From: Candidatus Bipolaricaulota bacterium
GTDB lineage: Bacteria > Bipolaricaulota > Bipolaricaulia > UBA7950 > UBA9294
Direction of reading: 5' to 3'
Assembly: GCA_021129875.1 (NCBI GenBank)
Contig: JAJOKK010000068.1
Location: 1 to 5,275, forward strand
DNA length: 5,275 nt
Part shown: piece after piece, positions 5,190-5,275 of the stretch
Position numbering within the stretch: the stretch's first letter is position 1
How the letters are laid out: each line of letters starts with the position of its first letter
Program-made: the position numbers and the translations under genes
Notes under the pieces: generated by a model
Seen by the model: the letters and a program-made list of their open reading frames with translations, nothing else
Databases searched by the model: none
Told to the model about the DNA's origin: nothing

Positions 5190-5275
5190 AACCGCTAACA
5201 ACGTCCTCGGCACGATCAAAGTGCCCGCGGGTTGCGGCGTGCGTCCCCCAGGCTGAGAGGCTCCGCGGCACCCTC
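5190..5275. other. Edge region with no supported gene
   Basis: No convincing reading frame or complete RNA gene is visible here. The plus strand has GGCTGAGAGG followed by CACCCTC at the very end, which resembles the 5' part of a thiamine pyrophosphate riboswitch, but the expected pairing of the stem before CTGAGA is missing. The diagnostic second half would lie beyond the window. Confidence 0.3.

Noticed and set aside
5190..5275. RNase P-like words (AGGGTGCC, GCCTGGGGG) on the minus strand
   Set aside because: The order is suggestive, but the neighbouring conserved RNase P elements (such as GAAACCCACG) are absent where they should be.

Overview
The window is bacterial DNA of fairly high GC content with tightly packed protein-coding genes. 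It carries parts of ordinary metabolism: branched-chain amino acid synthesis, purine salvage and sugar-nucleotide activation. It also carries one exported protein I do not recognise. A signal peptide followed by amphipathic, aromatic-rich strands suggests a diderm (two-membrane) bacterium. I cannot name the organism. Deep-branching, uncultured or thermophilic lineages are compatible, but that is inference only.

Left part (1-1171, plus strand): the C-terminal ~80% of a dihydroxy-acid dehydratase (ilvD) that enters from outside the window. It is broken by a one-base deletion near 111-112 and has lost several residues that are nearly invariant in the family, including a cysteine expected to hold the Fe-S cluster. 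It is best read as a decaying pseudogene, with a sequencing error as the alternative for the frameshift alone. About 300 bases of mostly non-coding DNA follow (1172-1478), with two small inverted repeats and a candidate promoter.

Middle (1479-3212, plus strand): a complete adenine deaminase (ade) with all the recognisable metal-site motifs. Its start lies in a run of nine consecutive in-frame ATG codons. A candidate promoter places the transcription start at or next to the first ATG, so the message may be leaderless. This start array is the most unusual thing in the window.

Right part (3309-5125, minus strand): two genes converge on ade. The promoter-proximal one encodes a 308-residue nucleotidyltransferase of the sugar-phosphate NTP-transferase type. 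It has a strong Shine-Dalgarno site, a perfect TATAAT box and an imperfect palindrome that exactly fits the promoter spacer. The downstream one encodes a 239-residue secreted, possibly beta-barrel protein with its own candidate promoter. The last ~90 bases hold no gene I can support.

I see no phage, CRISPR, toxin-antitoxin, transposon or defence genes. The three intact or nearly intact metabolic genes do not form one pathway. Findings are therefore about gene decay, an odd start region and candidate regulatory sites rather than a new multi-gene system.
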